From Halalkalicoccus sp. NIPERK01 (lineage in GTDB: Archaea; Halobacteriota; Halobacteria; Halobacteriales; Halalkalicoccaceae), in NCBI RefSeq assembly GCF_030287405.1, contig NZ_JASVVV010000002.1:434001-498000 (forward strand): a stretch of DNA of 64,000 nt, read 5' to 3'. The position numbers and the translations under genes are program-made. Position 1 is the stretch's first letter, and every line of letters begins with the position of its first letter. Of this stretch, positions 9,192-17,304 are shown one piece after another. The notes beneath the pieces are model-generated. The model was not told where the DNA came from. It ran no database searches and saw only the letters and a list, made by a program, of their open reading frames with translations.

Positions 9192-10559
9192 ATGACACGG
9201 ACTGACGCGGATACCGTCGGGATCGTCGGCGGAGGAATCGCCGGACTGGCCGCCGCCTATCGGTTACAGAAGCGGGGCCACGACGTACAGGTCTTCGAGG
9301 CGAGCGACGCGCTGGGGGGATTGGCCGCGACCTACGAGACGGCGGGCGACCCCATCGAGCAGTTCTACCACCACCTCTCGAAGTCCGAACACACCATCGT
9401 CGAACTCGCCTCGGAACTCGGCCTCGGGACCGAGATCGAGTGGCTCGTCGGGAAGAACGCCTACTACGTCGACGGCGAGGTCCACCCGCTGGACACGCCG
9501 CTCGAGATTCTGACCTACCCCCACATGAGCCTCTACGACAAGGTCCGGCTGGCCGCGCTCACCAAGGAGATCGACCTCCGAGGCGGGATTCCGCGATTCG
9601 ACACCTACGAGGACATCGAGGACTACGAGGAGGTCCCAGTAAAGGAGTTCCTGCTCGAACACACCACCCGCGGGATCTACGAGAACTTCTTCGAGCCGCT
9701 TCTGGACGCGAAGTTCGGCGATCGAAAGGAGGAGGTCAGCGCGGCGTGGCTGCTCGGCCGGGTGAAGTTCCGCGGCGAGCGCGACCTCCGCCGGGGCGAG
9801 ATCCTCGGCTACTTCGACGGCGGGTTCGCCCGGCTGATCGACGCGTTGATCGAGGCGGTCGGACGGGAGAACATCACGACGGGCGCGCGCGTGAGCGACG
9901 TCGAGCTCTCGGGCGGGCGGGCGGATCGGCTCGTCGTCGAGCGCGAGGGGAACAAGGAGCGCCACGACGTCGACAGCGTCGTCGTCGCCGCGATGCCGAA
10001 CGTCTTAGAGGAGCTGACGGGTTATCAGTGTGACATCGAGTTCCAGGGGACGGTCTGTTCGGTGCTGAGCCTCGAGGAGTCGCTCATGGACACCTACTGG
10101 CTCAACATCGCCGACGAGGCGCCCTTCGGCGCGCTGCTCGAACACACGAACTTCGTCCCGCGCGAGCGCTACGGCGGCGAACACCTGCTGTACGCCGCGA
10201 GCTACATCCAGAGCCCCGAGGAGGATCTCTGGCGGATGGACGACGAGGAGGTCGAGGAGACGTGGCTCTCGGGCATCGAGTCGCTGTTCCCCGACTTCGA
10301 TCGCGACAGTGTGAACTGGATCCGGACGGCCAGAAACCCCCGGAGCGCGCCGGTCTACGAGCGGGGCTACCTCGACATGGTCGTTCCCTACGACCTCTCT
10401 CCCTCGGTTGGCGAGGGCGTCTACTACGCGGGGATGGCGAGTCGCGCACAGTACCCCGAGCGCAGTCTGAACGGCGCGATCGAGGCCGGGTACGCGTGTG
10501 CTGACCTGATCGAGGAGGGGAGCGTCGCCCGCCAGCCCATCGCGGGGCGCACCGAATAG
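9192..10559 (+). CDS. NAD(P)/FAD-dependent oxidoreductase, protoporphyrinogen oxidase/UDP-galactopyranose mutase-like
   Basis: A 455-residue flavoprotein of the amine oxidase superfamily. The dinucleotide-binding motif VGGGIAGLAAAYRLQKRG sits at residues 12-29 and is followed by a second acidic strand end VFEASDALGG. The C-terminal FAD closure YYAGMASRAQYPERSLNGAI is also present. Such proteins recur in haloarchaeal glycan clusters, where they may modify sugars or isoprenoid lipids; the real substrate is unknown. The stop codon TAG is followed immediately by the ATG of the next gene with no gap, indicating one transcript. Confidence 0.8.
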   Translation: MTRTDADTVGIVGGGIAGLAAAYRLQKRGHDVQVFEASDALGGLAATYETAGDPIEQFYHHLSKSEHTIVELASELGLGTEIEWLVGKNAYYVDGEVHPLDTPLEILTYPHMSLYDKVRLAALTKEIDLRGGIPRFDTYEDIEDYEEVPVKEFLLEHTTRGIYENFFEPLLDAKFGDRKEEVSAAWLLGRVKFRGERDLRRGEILGYFDGGFARLIDALIEAVGRENITTGARVSDVELSGGRADRLVVEREGNKERHDVDSVVVAAMPNVLEELTGYQCDIEFQGTVCSVLSLEESLMDTYWLNIADEAPFGALLEHTNFVPRERYGGEHLLYAASYIQSPEEDLWRMDDEEVEETWLSGIESLFPDFDRDSVNWIRTARNPRSAPVYERGYLDMVVPYDLSPSVGEGVYYAGMASRAQYPERSLNGAIEAGYACADLIEEGSVARQPIAGRTE

Positions 10560-12194
10560 ATGGCCGGAGAGTACGGCGAGCGCGAGGAACGGGAGTCGTC
10601 GACGCTCACGGTCGGCGCGCTGCTCGACGACGAGCGGGTCTGGCTCGCGGTCTCGCTGCTGGCGGGGAGCGTCGTCGTCGCGAGCTACTACCTGACCCAC
10701 CCGTACCCCGCGTACGCGACGGCGCTGTTCCCCCACATGGCCGAACTCCTCATCGAGAACGGCTATCGCAGGCCCGAGACGATCCCCCTCTACACCGCCG
10801 ACGGGGTGCCCTTCGCCTACCCGCCGCTCATGTTCTACGTCATGGCGGTCCTGATCGACCTCGGTGTCGATCCCTTCCGGCTCGTCAGACTGCTCCCGGG
10901 GGTCGCGATCGTGCTCGCGTTGATCCCCTATTTCTATCTGGCCCGGGAGTTCCTCCCGGTCCGGCAGGCGGGGTTCGCGACCGTCATGCTCGCGGTCGTC
11001 CCACAGATCGTCCGGTGGAACATCTCCGGCGGCGGGACGGTGAGGGGGCCGGCCGTCCTGTTCCTGCTCGCCGGCCTCTACGTCGGCGTGCGGCTGTTCA
11101 AGACCGGCGACCGGCGCTGGATCCTCCCCGGCGCACTCCTCTACGGGCTGACGATGCTGACCCATCCGGTCCAGATGGCGTACTTCGGGCTGTCGTACCT
11201 GGTGCTGTTCGCCGTCTTCGACCCCTCGATTCGCGGGCTGGTGAACGGCGCGGCCGTCGCCGTCGGCGGGGCGATCGTCGGCGCGCCGTGGTGGCTCTAC
11301 GTGTCGCTGACCTACGGCTACGAGACCATCCTCAACGCCTCCGCGACCCACGGCGGGCTCTTCAGCTCCGAGCTACAGGACGTCCTCGCCGACGTGTTGC
11401 TCTTTCACAGTTCGAGTTTCCCCTCTGAACTGCTCACCGGCTCGCTCGTCCTCGCGGGCGCGGTCTACGCCCTCTCGAAGCGCCGGTACGCGCTGCCGGC
11501 GTGGTTCGTCGTCACGGCCGTCGTGATCACTCAGCCCCGCTTCGCGTACATCCCCGGCGCGATGCTCATGGGGATGGCGGTCGCCGGCGCGGTCGTCCCG
11601 TGGCTGGCCGAGGTCGCCACCGGCCGGGGCGACCGGGGCGAGTCGTCGCCGGGAGCCGACGCCGATGGCGGCCGCGAGACCGTCGCGGCCGTGGCGCTCG
11701 TCGCGCTCGTGGTGACGACGACCTGGTTCGGCGCGCTGTACGTCGCCGGCGACCCCCCGGGCGAGGACAGAAACGCCATGTCGTCGTACGTCGACGGCGA
11801 CGACATCGAGGCGATGGAGTGGGTCAGAAGCGAGACGCCGGCGGACGCGCAGTTCGTCGTCCTCGGCGACGCCGCCGAGTGGTTCCCCTACGTCGCAGAG
11901 CGCACGGGCCTCACCGTGTGGTGGGGCGTCGAGTGGACCACGCCCGAGCAGTACGAACACCAGCGGGCGCTTCACGGCGATCTGACCGCCTGTGACGACG
12001 AGGCCTGCATCACCGCCACCCTTGAGGAGTACGACCTCGATCCCGACTACGTCTACGTTCCCAACGGCGAGTACACCGCGGGATCGGGCGTCCAGACGCA
12101 GGACGAGGCGATGCGCGAGTCGATGATCGAGAGCGATCGCTACGAACTCGTCTACGAGAACGACGGCGCGATGGTCTATCGGGTGACGGACTGA
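10560..12194 (+). CDS. Multi-spanning membrane protein, GT39/ArnT-like
   Basis: A 544-residue membrane protein with roughly ten hydrophobic segments between residues 30 and 400 and a soluble C-terminal tail of about 130 residues. A luminal loop after the first helix (TADGVPFAYPPLMFYVMAV) and the repeated P-P-turn arrangement resemble lipid-linked-sugar glycosyltransferases of the PMT/ArnT superfamily, but I cannot identify the acidic catalytic pair with certainty. It is directly abutted to the flavoprotein gene upstream and 38 nt from the epimerase downstream. Inferred role: transfer or export of a glycan unit at the outer face of the membrane. Confidence 0.6.
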   Translation: MAGEYGEREERESSTLTVGALLDDERVWLAVSLLAGSVVVASYYLTHPYPAYATALFPHMAELLIENGYRRPETIPLYTADGVPFAYPPLMFYVMAVLIDLGVDPFRLVRLLPGVAIVLALIPYFYLAREFLPVRQAGFATVMLAVVPQIVRWNISGGGTVRGPAVLFLLAGLYVGVRLFKTGDRRWILPGALLYGLTMLTHPVQMAYFGLSYLVLFAVFDPSIRGLVNGAAVAVGGAIVGAPWWLYVSLTYGYETILNASATHGGLFSSELQDVLADVLLFHSSSFPSELLTGSLVLAGAVYALSKRRYALPAWFVVTAVVITQPRFAYIPGAMLMGMAVAGAVVPWLAEVATGRGDRGESSPGADADGGRETVAAVALVALVVTTTWFGALYVAGDPPGEDRNAMSSYVDGDDIEAMEWVRSETPADAQFVVLGDAAEWFPYVAERTGLTVWWGVEWTTPEQYEHQRALHGDLTACDDEACITATLEEYDLDPDYVYVPNGEYTAGSGVQTQDEAMRESMIESDRYELVYENDGAMVYRVTD

Positions 12195-12232
12195 TCCGGA
12201 AGGACAATGGAACGCGACGACACACTCGGCGT

Positions 12233-13159
12233 ATGGAGCTTGCAGGCAAGCGACTGCTCGTCACCGGCGGCGCGGGAACCATCGGCTCACACCTCGCGGA
12301 GCGACTGCTCGACGCCAACGACGTGATCGTCGCGGACGACCTCTCGAACGGACGACGCGAGTGGGTGCCCGATAGCGCCGAGTTCGTCGAACGCGACCTC
12401 ACCGACCCCGAGGGGGTCGAGGCGGCGCTCACCGGGGACGTCGACGCCGTGATCCACCTCGCGGCCGCCAAACTCGTCGACACCGACTCGCCCCGAAAGC
12501 AGTTCGAGGACAACACCGCGATGACCTACAACCTCCTCGAACGCGCCCGCGAGGTCGGTGTCGACCGCTTCGCGTTCACCTCGTCGTCGACGGTGTACGG
12601 GGAAGCGCCCTCGCCGACGCCCGAGGACTACGCGCCCCTCGAACCGATCAGCGTCTACGGCGCGTCGAAACTCGCGGACGAACATCTGCTCTCGGTCTAC
12701 GCCCACACCCACGGAATGCGGGTCTGGAACTTCCGCTTCGCGAACATCGTCGGCTCCCGCCTGCGGGGCGCGGTCGTCCCCGACTTCATCGAGAAGCTCC
12801 GCGAGGATCCCGATACCCTGACGATCCTCGGGGACGGCCGCCAGGAGAAGTCGTACATGCACGTCGAGGACTGTCTCGACGCGATGGAACACGTCATCCG
12901 GAACGCGGACGCGCCGCTGAACACCTACAACGTCGGGACGCGGACGACCACCTCGGTGACGCGGATCGCGGACGTCGTGAGCGAGGAGATGGGGCTGGAT
13001 CCCGACTACGAGTACACCGGCGGCGAGCGCGGCTGGACCGGCGACATCCCGCGGATGCGCCTCTCGGTCGAGAAACTCGCCGCGCTCGGCTGGACGCCCG
13101 AGAACTCGAGCGACGACGCGGTCAGGAGGGCGACCCGCGAACTGGTAGAAGAGATCTAG
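12233..13159 (+). CDS. NAD-dependent sugar epimerase/dehydratase (extended SDR)
   Basis: A 308-residue extended short-chain dehydrogenase of the UDP-glucose 4-epimerase/GalE-like group. It has the Rossmann motif TGGAGTIGSHLAE (residues 11-23), the serine-rich strand FTSSSTVYGE, the catalytic YGASK (Tyr142, Lys146) and a downstream substrate-domain stretch NFRFANIVGSRLRG. It closes the glycosylation run and probably makes a nucleotide-activated sugar for it. Its TAG stop overlaps the rpsG stop on the other strand by 4 nt, so transcripts converge with no spacer. Confidence 0.85.
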   Translation: MELAGKRLLVTGGAGTIGSHLAERLLDANDVIVADDLSNGRREWVPDSAEFVERDLTDPEGVEAALTGDVDAVIHLAAAKLVDTDSPRKQFEDNTAMTYNLLERAREVGVDRFAFTSSSTVYGEAPSPTPEDYAPLEPISVYGASKLADEHLLSVYAHTHGMRVWNFRFANIVGSRLRGAVVPDFIEKLREDPDTLTILGDGRQEKSYMHVEDCLDAMEHVIRNADAPLNTYNVGTRTTTSVTRIADVVSEEMGLDPDYEYTGGERGWTGDIPRMRLSVEKLAALGWTPENSSDDAVRRATRELVEEI

Positions 13160-13770
13160 CGGGCGGCGGCGGCGACGCGTTCTTTCTCCTCTTTCTGGTT
13201 GATGGCGTACGTCTGGACGTCGTAGTCCGCCGCGCCGATCAACTGCTGGGCGAGCGCCTCGCTCGCGTCGGTGGAGGTCTTGAAGGAGGCGTTGTACGCG
13301 CCCTCGGCGATGAACTTCAGCGCCTGATCGACGCGGCGCTGGGGGCCGACGTCGACCGCCTTCGGGACGGAGATGCCGCCGTACTTCAGGCGGACGGTCT
13401 CCTCGCGCGGGCCGGCGTTCTCGACGGCGTGGACGAGCACCTGGATCGGGTTCTCCTCGGTGCGCTCGTGGACCGTCTCGAAGGCGTCGCGGACGATTCC
13501 GAGCGCCTGCTGCTTCTTGCCGGTGTTCTCCTCGGTCTGCATCAGGCGGTTGATCAACCGCTCGACGATGCTGACCTCGCTCTTCTGGAACTGCTTGCCG
13601 GCGTGCCGTCCCATCGTGTGCGCGATGGGCGTCACTGTGATGTAGCGTTTGGTGCTCGGGTCGGCGTACTCGATCTCGCCGATCTCCCAGCGGCCAAAGA
13701 GCAGCGCGTCGGTGTCGACGTCGTCGGAACCGGCCGGCTGGTCCGGCTCGGGGGCTTCGGTTTCGGACAT
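13156..13770 (-). CDS. rpsG: 30S ribosomal protein S7
   Basis: S7 nucleates assembly of the 30S head by binding 16S rRNA. The chosen protein is 204 residues starting [12 protein letters not shown], a haloarchaeal acidic extension before the conserved core (KYGGISVPKAVDVGPQRRVDQ and the C-terminal AINQKEEKERVAAAAR). The frame runs on upstream into rpsL, but the ATG at 13770 overlaps the rpsL stop by one base (TAATG), the normal coupling in this operon. Confidence 0.96.
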   Translation of the reverse strand: MSETEAPEPDQPAGSDDVDTDALLFGRWEIGEIEYADPSTKRYITVTPIAHTMGRHAGKQFQKSEVSIVERLINRLMQTEENTGKKQQALGIVRDAFETVHERTEENPIQVLVHAVENAGPREETVRLKYGGISVPKAVDVGPQRRVDQALKFIAEGAYNASFKTSTDASEALAQQLIGAADYDVQTYAINQKEEKERVAAAAR

Positions 13771-14198
13771 TATCGCACCGGTTTCTCGGCGTTTCCTCGA
13801 ACGAGTTCGAGCAGGCTGACGCCGTTCACCTTGTCGACCTTGTAGTTCACGCCCGAGAGGTCGCCCATCGCACGACCCTTCGCGCCGCCGATCCCCGCGA
13901 TGGTCACCTCGTCGTGTTCGTCGATGAAGCTGATCGCGCCGTCGCCGGGACAGAAGGCGGTGACCTGCTTGCCGTTCTTGATCAGCTGTACCCGCACGCA
14001 CTTTCGGATCGCGGAGTTGGGCTGTTTCGCCTCGATTCCCACCTTCTCGAGGACGATGCCCCGGCCCTGCGGGGCGCCCTCGAGGGGGTCGGATTTCTTT
14101 CGGAGGCCACGCTCCCGGCGGGCGTACTCCGAGTCCGACCACCGGTGGTTCTGGCGGTCGCGCTTGAGTTTACGCGCCGCGTACTTGCCGTTTCCCAT
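13770..14198 (-). CDS. rpsL: 30S ribosomal protein S12
   Basis: S12 sits at the decoding centre of the small subunit. The 142-residue protein shows the archaeal/eukaryotic S23 form with [20 protein letters not shown] and the conserved loop around VTAFCPGDG. It is the first gene of the rpsL-rpsG pair; upstream (14199-14400) lies an AT-richer stretch that can hold its promoter. In most haloarchaea it directly follows nusA, but here a PAP2 gene in the opposite direction lies between them, so rpsL must have its own promoter. Confidence 0.97.
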   Translation of the reverse strand: MGNGKYAARKLKRDRQNHRWSDSEYARRERGLRKKSDPLEGAPQGRGIVLEKVGIEAKQPNSAIRKCVRVQLIKNGKQVTAFCPGDGAISFIDEHDEVTIAGIGGAKGRAMGDLSGVNYKVDKVNGVSLLELVRGNAEKPVR

Positions 14199-14556
14199 AG
14201 TACCGGTTTCTACCCCATCGAGCCACTTAAGACTCGCCTTTTGGCCGCCGCCGTGCGGTTGCGGCCGGTACCTGTCGTCGAGGTGGCCGGTGGTGGACCG
14301 CGGAGCTTCGGTCGCCGGGCGTCGATCTCGTGTGTTGAATGCTATCTCGTATCAAGTGTTAATATATGACACGCATCGGCGACGAACGGAGGAGTATTTA
14401 GTCTTCGGTACGATAGTGTACTACTGTGATGGGTTGTGTAACCGTGCGGATAGGACCTCTTCGGTCACCGTATCCGGGAGGTAAGAGGTCCCAAACCCGC
14501 GATATCGGGAAGACTGGGGATAGCGCGCGCGTGTGTACGACCGTGGAGGAAGGCCT
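14199..14556. promoter_or_regulatory. Divergent promoter region between rpsL and the PAP2 gene
   Basis: 358 nt without a gene. It contains AT-rich patches around 14355-14366 (TTAATATATG) and 14393-14400 (GTATTTAG) that can act as TATA elements for the divergent genes. A Shine-Dalgarno-like GGAGGAAGG near 14545-14553 lies just before the PAP2 ATG and decides that start. Confidence 0.5.
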
Positions 14557-15402
14557 ATGGAGCTGATCACCCTCCTCTTGCTCGTGACGGGCGTGGTACT
14601 CGCCATGACGATGCTGACGAGCGTGGTCGTGATCGGGCTGGACTCGATCAGTGACGCTCGCGCCGAACTTCGGTACCAGATCCGTGAATCGGGACCGTAC
14701 ATCGTCGGGCTGGGCGTGATCTACATGCTGAACAAGCTCGCGCACGAACTGAGCGAGCCGCTCGCGGCGGTGATCGGCGTCAACATCACGGACACGCTGG
14801 TCGCGCTCGAGGGAGGGTTCGTCGGTCAGCTACAGGCGCTGTTCCCGGCGGAGGCAGTCTGGTACTTCTCGTTCGTCTACGTGTTCGGCTTCGCGTTCCT
14901 GTTGATCTTCCCGATCATCGCGTACCTGCTGTTGCCGACACAGCGGTACCTGAAGGAGCTGCTGGTCGCCTACATCATCAACTACAGCGCCGGCACCGTC
15001 TTCTACACGCTCTTCATCGCCTACGGACCGCGCAGGGCGCTGCCGGACGTCGTCGCCCAGCCGATGTTCGAGCGGTTCCCCGAGATCATGACGCTGACGG
15101 CGGCGATCAACACGAGTTCGAACGTCTTCCCGTCGCTGCACGCCTCGCTCGCGATCACCGTCATGCTGCTCGCGTGGCGAACCCGCGAGCACTACCCCCG
15201 CTGGCTGTGGGTCTGTGCGGTGTTCGTCGTGAGCATCGTCATCTCGACGATGTACCTCGGCATCCACTGGCTGATCGACGTCCTCGCCGGCGTCGTCCTC
15301 GCGTTCGCGAGCGTCTACCTCGCCCGGCGGTTCGTCACGTGGGCCGAGAGCAAGGACCTCCCCGACCCCCGAGCGCGTATCGAGGCCGAGACCCAGGACT
15401 GA
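14557..15402 (+). CDS. PAP2-superfamily membrane phosphatase / inositolphosphotransferase-like
   Basis: A 281-residue integral membrane protein with about six helices. The PAP2 signature is split as SSNVFPSLHAS (PSLH at residues 192-195) and GIHWLIDVLAG (His237), the catalytic histidine nucleophile region. Likely reactions are dephosphorylation of an isoprenyl (dolichyl) phosphate or a phospholipid, or inositol phosphate transfer; the sequence does not decide. The start ATG at 14557 is preferred over a GTG 24 nt earlier because a strong GGAGG precedes it. It lies, in the opposite direction, inside the nusA-rpsL boundary and near a glycosylation cluster, so a part in lipid-carrier recycling is an inference. 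Confidence 0.82.
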   Translation: MELITLLLLVTGVVLAMTMLTSVVVIGLDSISDARAELRYQIRESGPYIVGLGVIYMLNKLAHELSEPLAAVIGVNITDTLVALEGGFVGQLQALFPAEAVWYFSFVYVFGFAFLLIFPIIAYLLLPTQRYLKELLVAYIINYSAGTVFYTLFIAYGPRRALPDVVAQPMFERFPEIMTLTAAINTSSNVFPSLHASLAITVMLLAWRTREHYPRWLWVCAVFVVSIVISTMYLGIHWLIDVLAGVVLAFASVYLARRFVTWAESKDLPDPRARIEAETQD

Positions 15403-15702
15403 ACGGATCAGACCCCCGGATACGGATCCGATACCCGACGTCGCGTCTACGAGAGGTTCGTGACCCGTCCCGGCTGTTCATCGTTTTTCGGACGGCGTTC
15501 GCATCGACAGTCGTGACCACGAGTCGTTCGAGCGGCGCGTCGGAACGAGGTGTTCGTCGACCCTTCGAAAAGCGATCGACGCCCCCGACGCCTCACACCG
15601 TCGGTCATGGGAGTATGACCGTCGGTGGCACGAGTCACTCTCGCCAGCGCAGCTACTCCCCGTCGTTGCCACCGACGATGGCGAGAGGTATGACCGACAG
15701 AA
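15403..15702. other. Convergent intergenic region between PAP2 and nusA
   Basis: 300 nt between two converging stop codons. I see no conserved coding frame. It contains a loose inverted pair around CCGTCGGT/ACCGACGG (15599-15680). Nothing else is supportable. Confidence 0.4.
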
Positions 15703-16122
15703 TCAGGTCAACTGGATGTCGTCGAGGTCGAAGTGCCGTTTCGCCAGCGTGCGGGCGGTCTCGATGTTCCGTCCCTCCGAACCGATCGCGACGCCGCGGT
15801 CTCCCTCGGCGACCTCGGCGTACGCCACGAGGGTGTCGTTCTCGCTGATCGTGACGTGATAGACCGCCGCCGGCGCGAGCGCGTTGGCGACGAACGCCTC
15901 GGGGGTGTCGGCGTCCTCAACGAGATCGACGTCCTTGCCCAACCGCTCTTCGAGCCGGTGGACGGTCTTCCCGCCGGGGCCGATCGCCCGACCCATCTCG
16001 CCGACGCCCACGACGAACACCAGCCGATCCCCGTCGATCACGCAGTCGGTCGCGGTCGCGCCGGTTTCGTCCTCGAAGGCGGCGATGTACCGGCGCGCGT
16101 CGTCCGAGAGGGTCCGGGCCAT
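15703..16122 (-). CDS. nusA: NusA-like transcription termination factor (KH domains)
   Basis: A 139-residue archaeal NusA homologue made of two KH domains only, without the bacterial S1 and N-terminal domains, which is normal for archaea. KH GXXG-type loops are visible at MGRAIGPGGKTVHRLEE and VAIGSEGRNIETART. It binds RNA and is the last gene of the RNA polymerase operon; its ATG follows the rpoA2 stop directly with no gap. Confidence 0.93.
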   Translation of the reverse strand: MARTLSDDARRYIAAFEDETGATATDCVIDGDRLVFVVGVGEMGRAIGPGGKTVHRLEERLGKDVDLVEDADTPEAFVANALAPAAVYHVTISENDTLVAYAEVAEGDRGVAIGSEGRNIETARTLAKRHFDLDDIQLT

Positions 16123-17304
16123 CTAATCCGAACTGGTCGGCGACCCGATCGACCCCATCCGCAGGTCGACGTCGCCGGTCCCGAGCTTGATCGGCTTGCC
16201 GACGATGACGTTCTCGATCACGCCGTTGAGGTCGTCGACCTCGCCGTGGATCGCCGCGTCGAGCAGGTGGTTCACGGTGACTTCGTATGCCGCGCGCGCG
16301 AGCACGCTGTCCTTGTTGCCCGAGATCCCGTGGCGCCCGATCGACTCGATCGTTCCACGTGTCGTCATGATGTCCGCGACGAGCATCAGGTGGCGGACGT
16401 TCACGTCGTCGAGGCCCTGCTCGCGCAGGGTGTCCATCGTCTCGTTGATGATGGTCTCGCGGGCGGCCTCGACGCCCAGGTTGCGGTAGATCTCGTGGAT
16501 GTTGTTACACGTCGTCCGCGAGGAGTCGACCCCCTCGATCGAGAGCACGTCGCCGAAGGCCGACCCCTCGGTGTAGAGGACGAACTCCTCGCCCTCGCCG
16601 GTGTCCTCCTTTCGCACGACGACCCGGGAGACCTCCTCGATCCCCTTGAAGACGATCTCGCGCAGCTCCTCGACCAGCTGGAGGAGGTCCCGGTAGCTGG
16701 GCTGCTCGGGGCCGAACTGGATCGCCGTCCCCTGCTGGACCGTCGACACGCCGAGGGAGTCCTCGATGGTCCCGGCGACCTCCTCGGGCGTGAGGAGGCG
16801 CTCCTCTAAGGTGTCGGCGTTCAGGTCGATCTGGACGTTCATGTCCGCGACGTTCGTCGAGACGTCGCCCAGCGCGAGGATGCGCGTCGCCTCGATGTTC
16901 CAGACCACCTCGTGGGCCTTCTCGCGGTCGGTCGCGTACTCGTCGTCGAGGTAGACCGTCATCATCGGCGTGTCGGGCGTCTTCCGGGCGTCGACCAGTT
17001 CGATCAGCCGCGGAAGCCCCTGCGTGACGTCGATCTCCGCGACGCCCGCGTAGTGGAACGTGTTCATCGTCATCTGCGTCCCGGGCTCGCCGATCGACTG
17101 CGCCGAGACGGTCCCGACGGGATCCAGCGGGTCCACGCGGGTGTCGAGGTACTCGCTCTCGACCGCGCGGGCGATCTCGTCGGCCTGTTCGGTGCTCACG
17201 TCGCGCGCCTCGATCGTCTCGTAGACGCGGTCTTTGAGCCGCCGGGGCAGGTCCGTGTCCTCGACGACCGCCTCTACGTCCTCGCTCACGTCGTACTCAG
17301 TCAT
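16123..17304 (-). CDS. rpoA2: DNA-directed RNA polymerase subunit A''
   Basis: The C-terminal part of the largest polymerase subunit, split from A' as in all archaea of this group. It is 393 residues and contains the clamp and jaw segments, with the conserved [15 protein letters not shown] region (bridge helix/trigger loop part) near residues 74-90. It overlaps rpoA1 by 8 nt and is followed directly by nusA. Confidence 0.96.
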   Translation of the reverse strand: MTEYDVSEDVEAVVEDTDLPRRLKDRVYETIEARDVSTEQADEIARAVESEYLDTRVDPLDPVGTVSAQSIGEPGTQMTMNTFHYAGVAEIDVTQGLPRLIELVDARKTPDTPMMTVYLDDEYATDREKAHEVVWNIEATRILALGDVSTNVADMNVQIDLNADTLEERLLTPEEVAGTIEDSLGVSTVQQGTAIQFGPEQPSYRDLLQLVEELREIVFKGIEEVSRVVVRKEDTGEGEEFVLYTEGSAFGDVLSIEGVDSSRTTCNNIHEIYRNLGVEAARETIINETMDTLREQGLDDVNVRHLMLVADIMTTRGTIESIGRHGISGNKDSVLARAAYEVTVNHLLDAAIHGEVDDLNGVIENVIVGKPIKLGTGDVDLRMGSIGSPTSSD

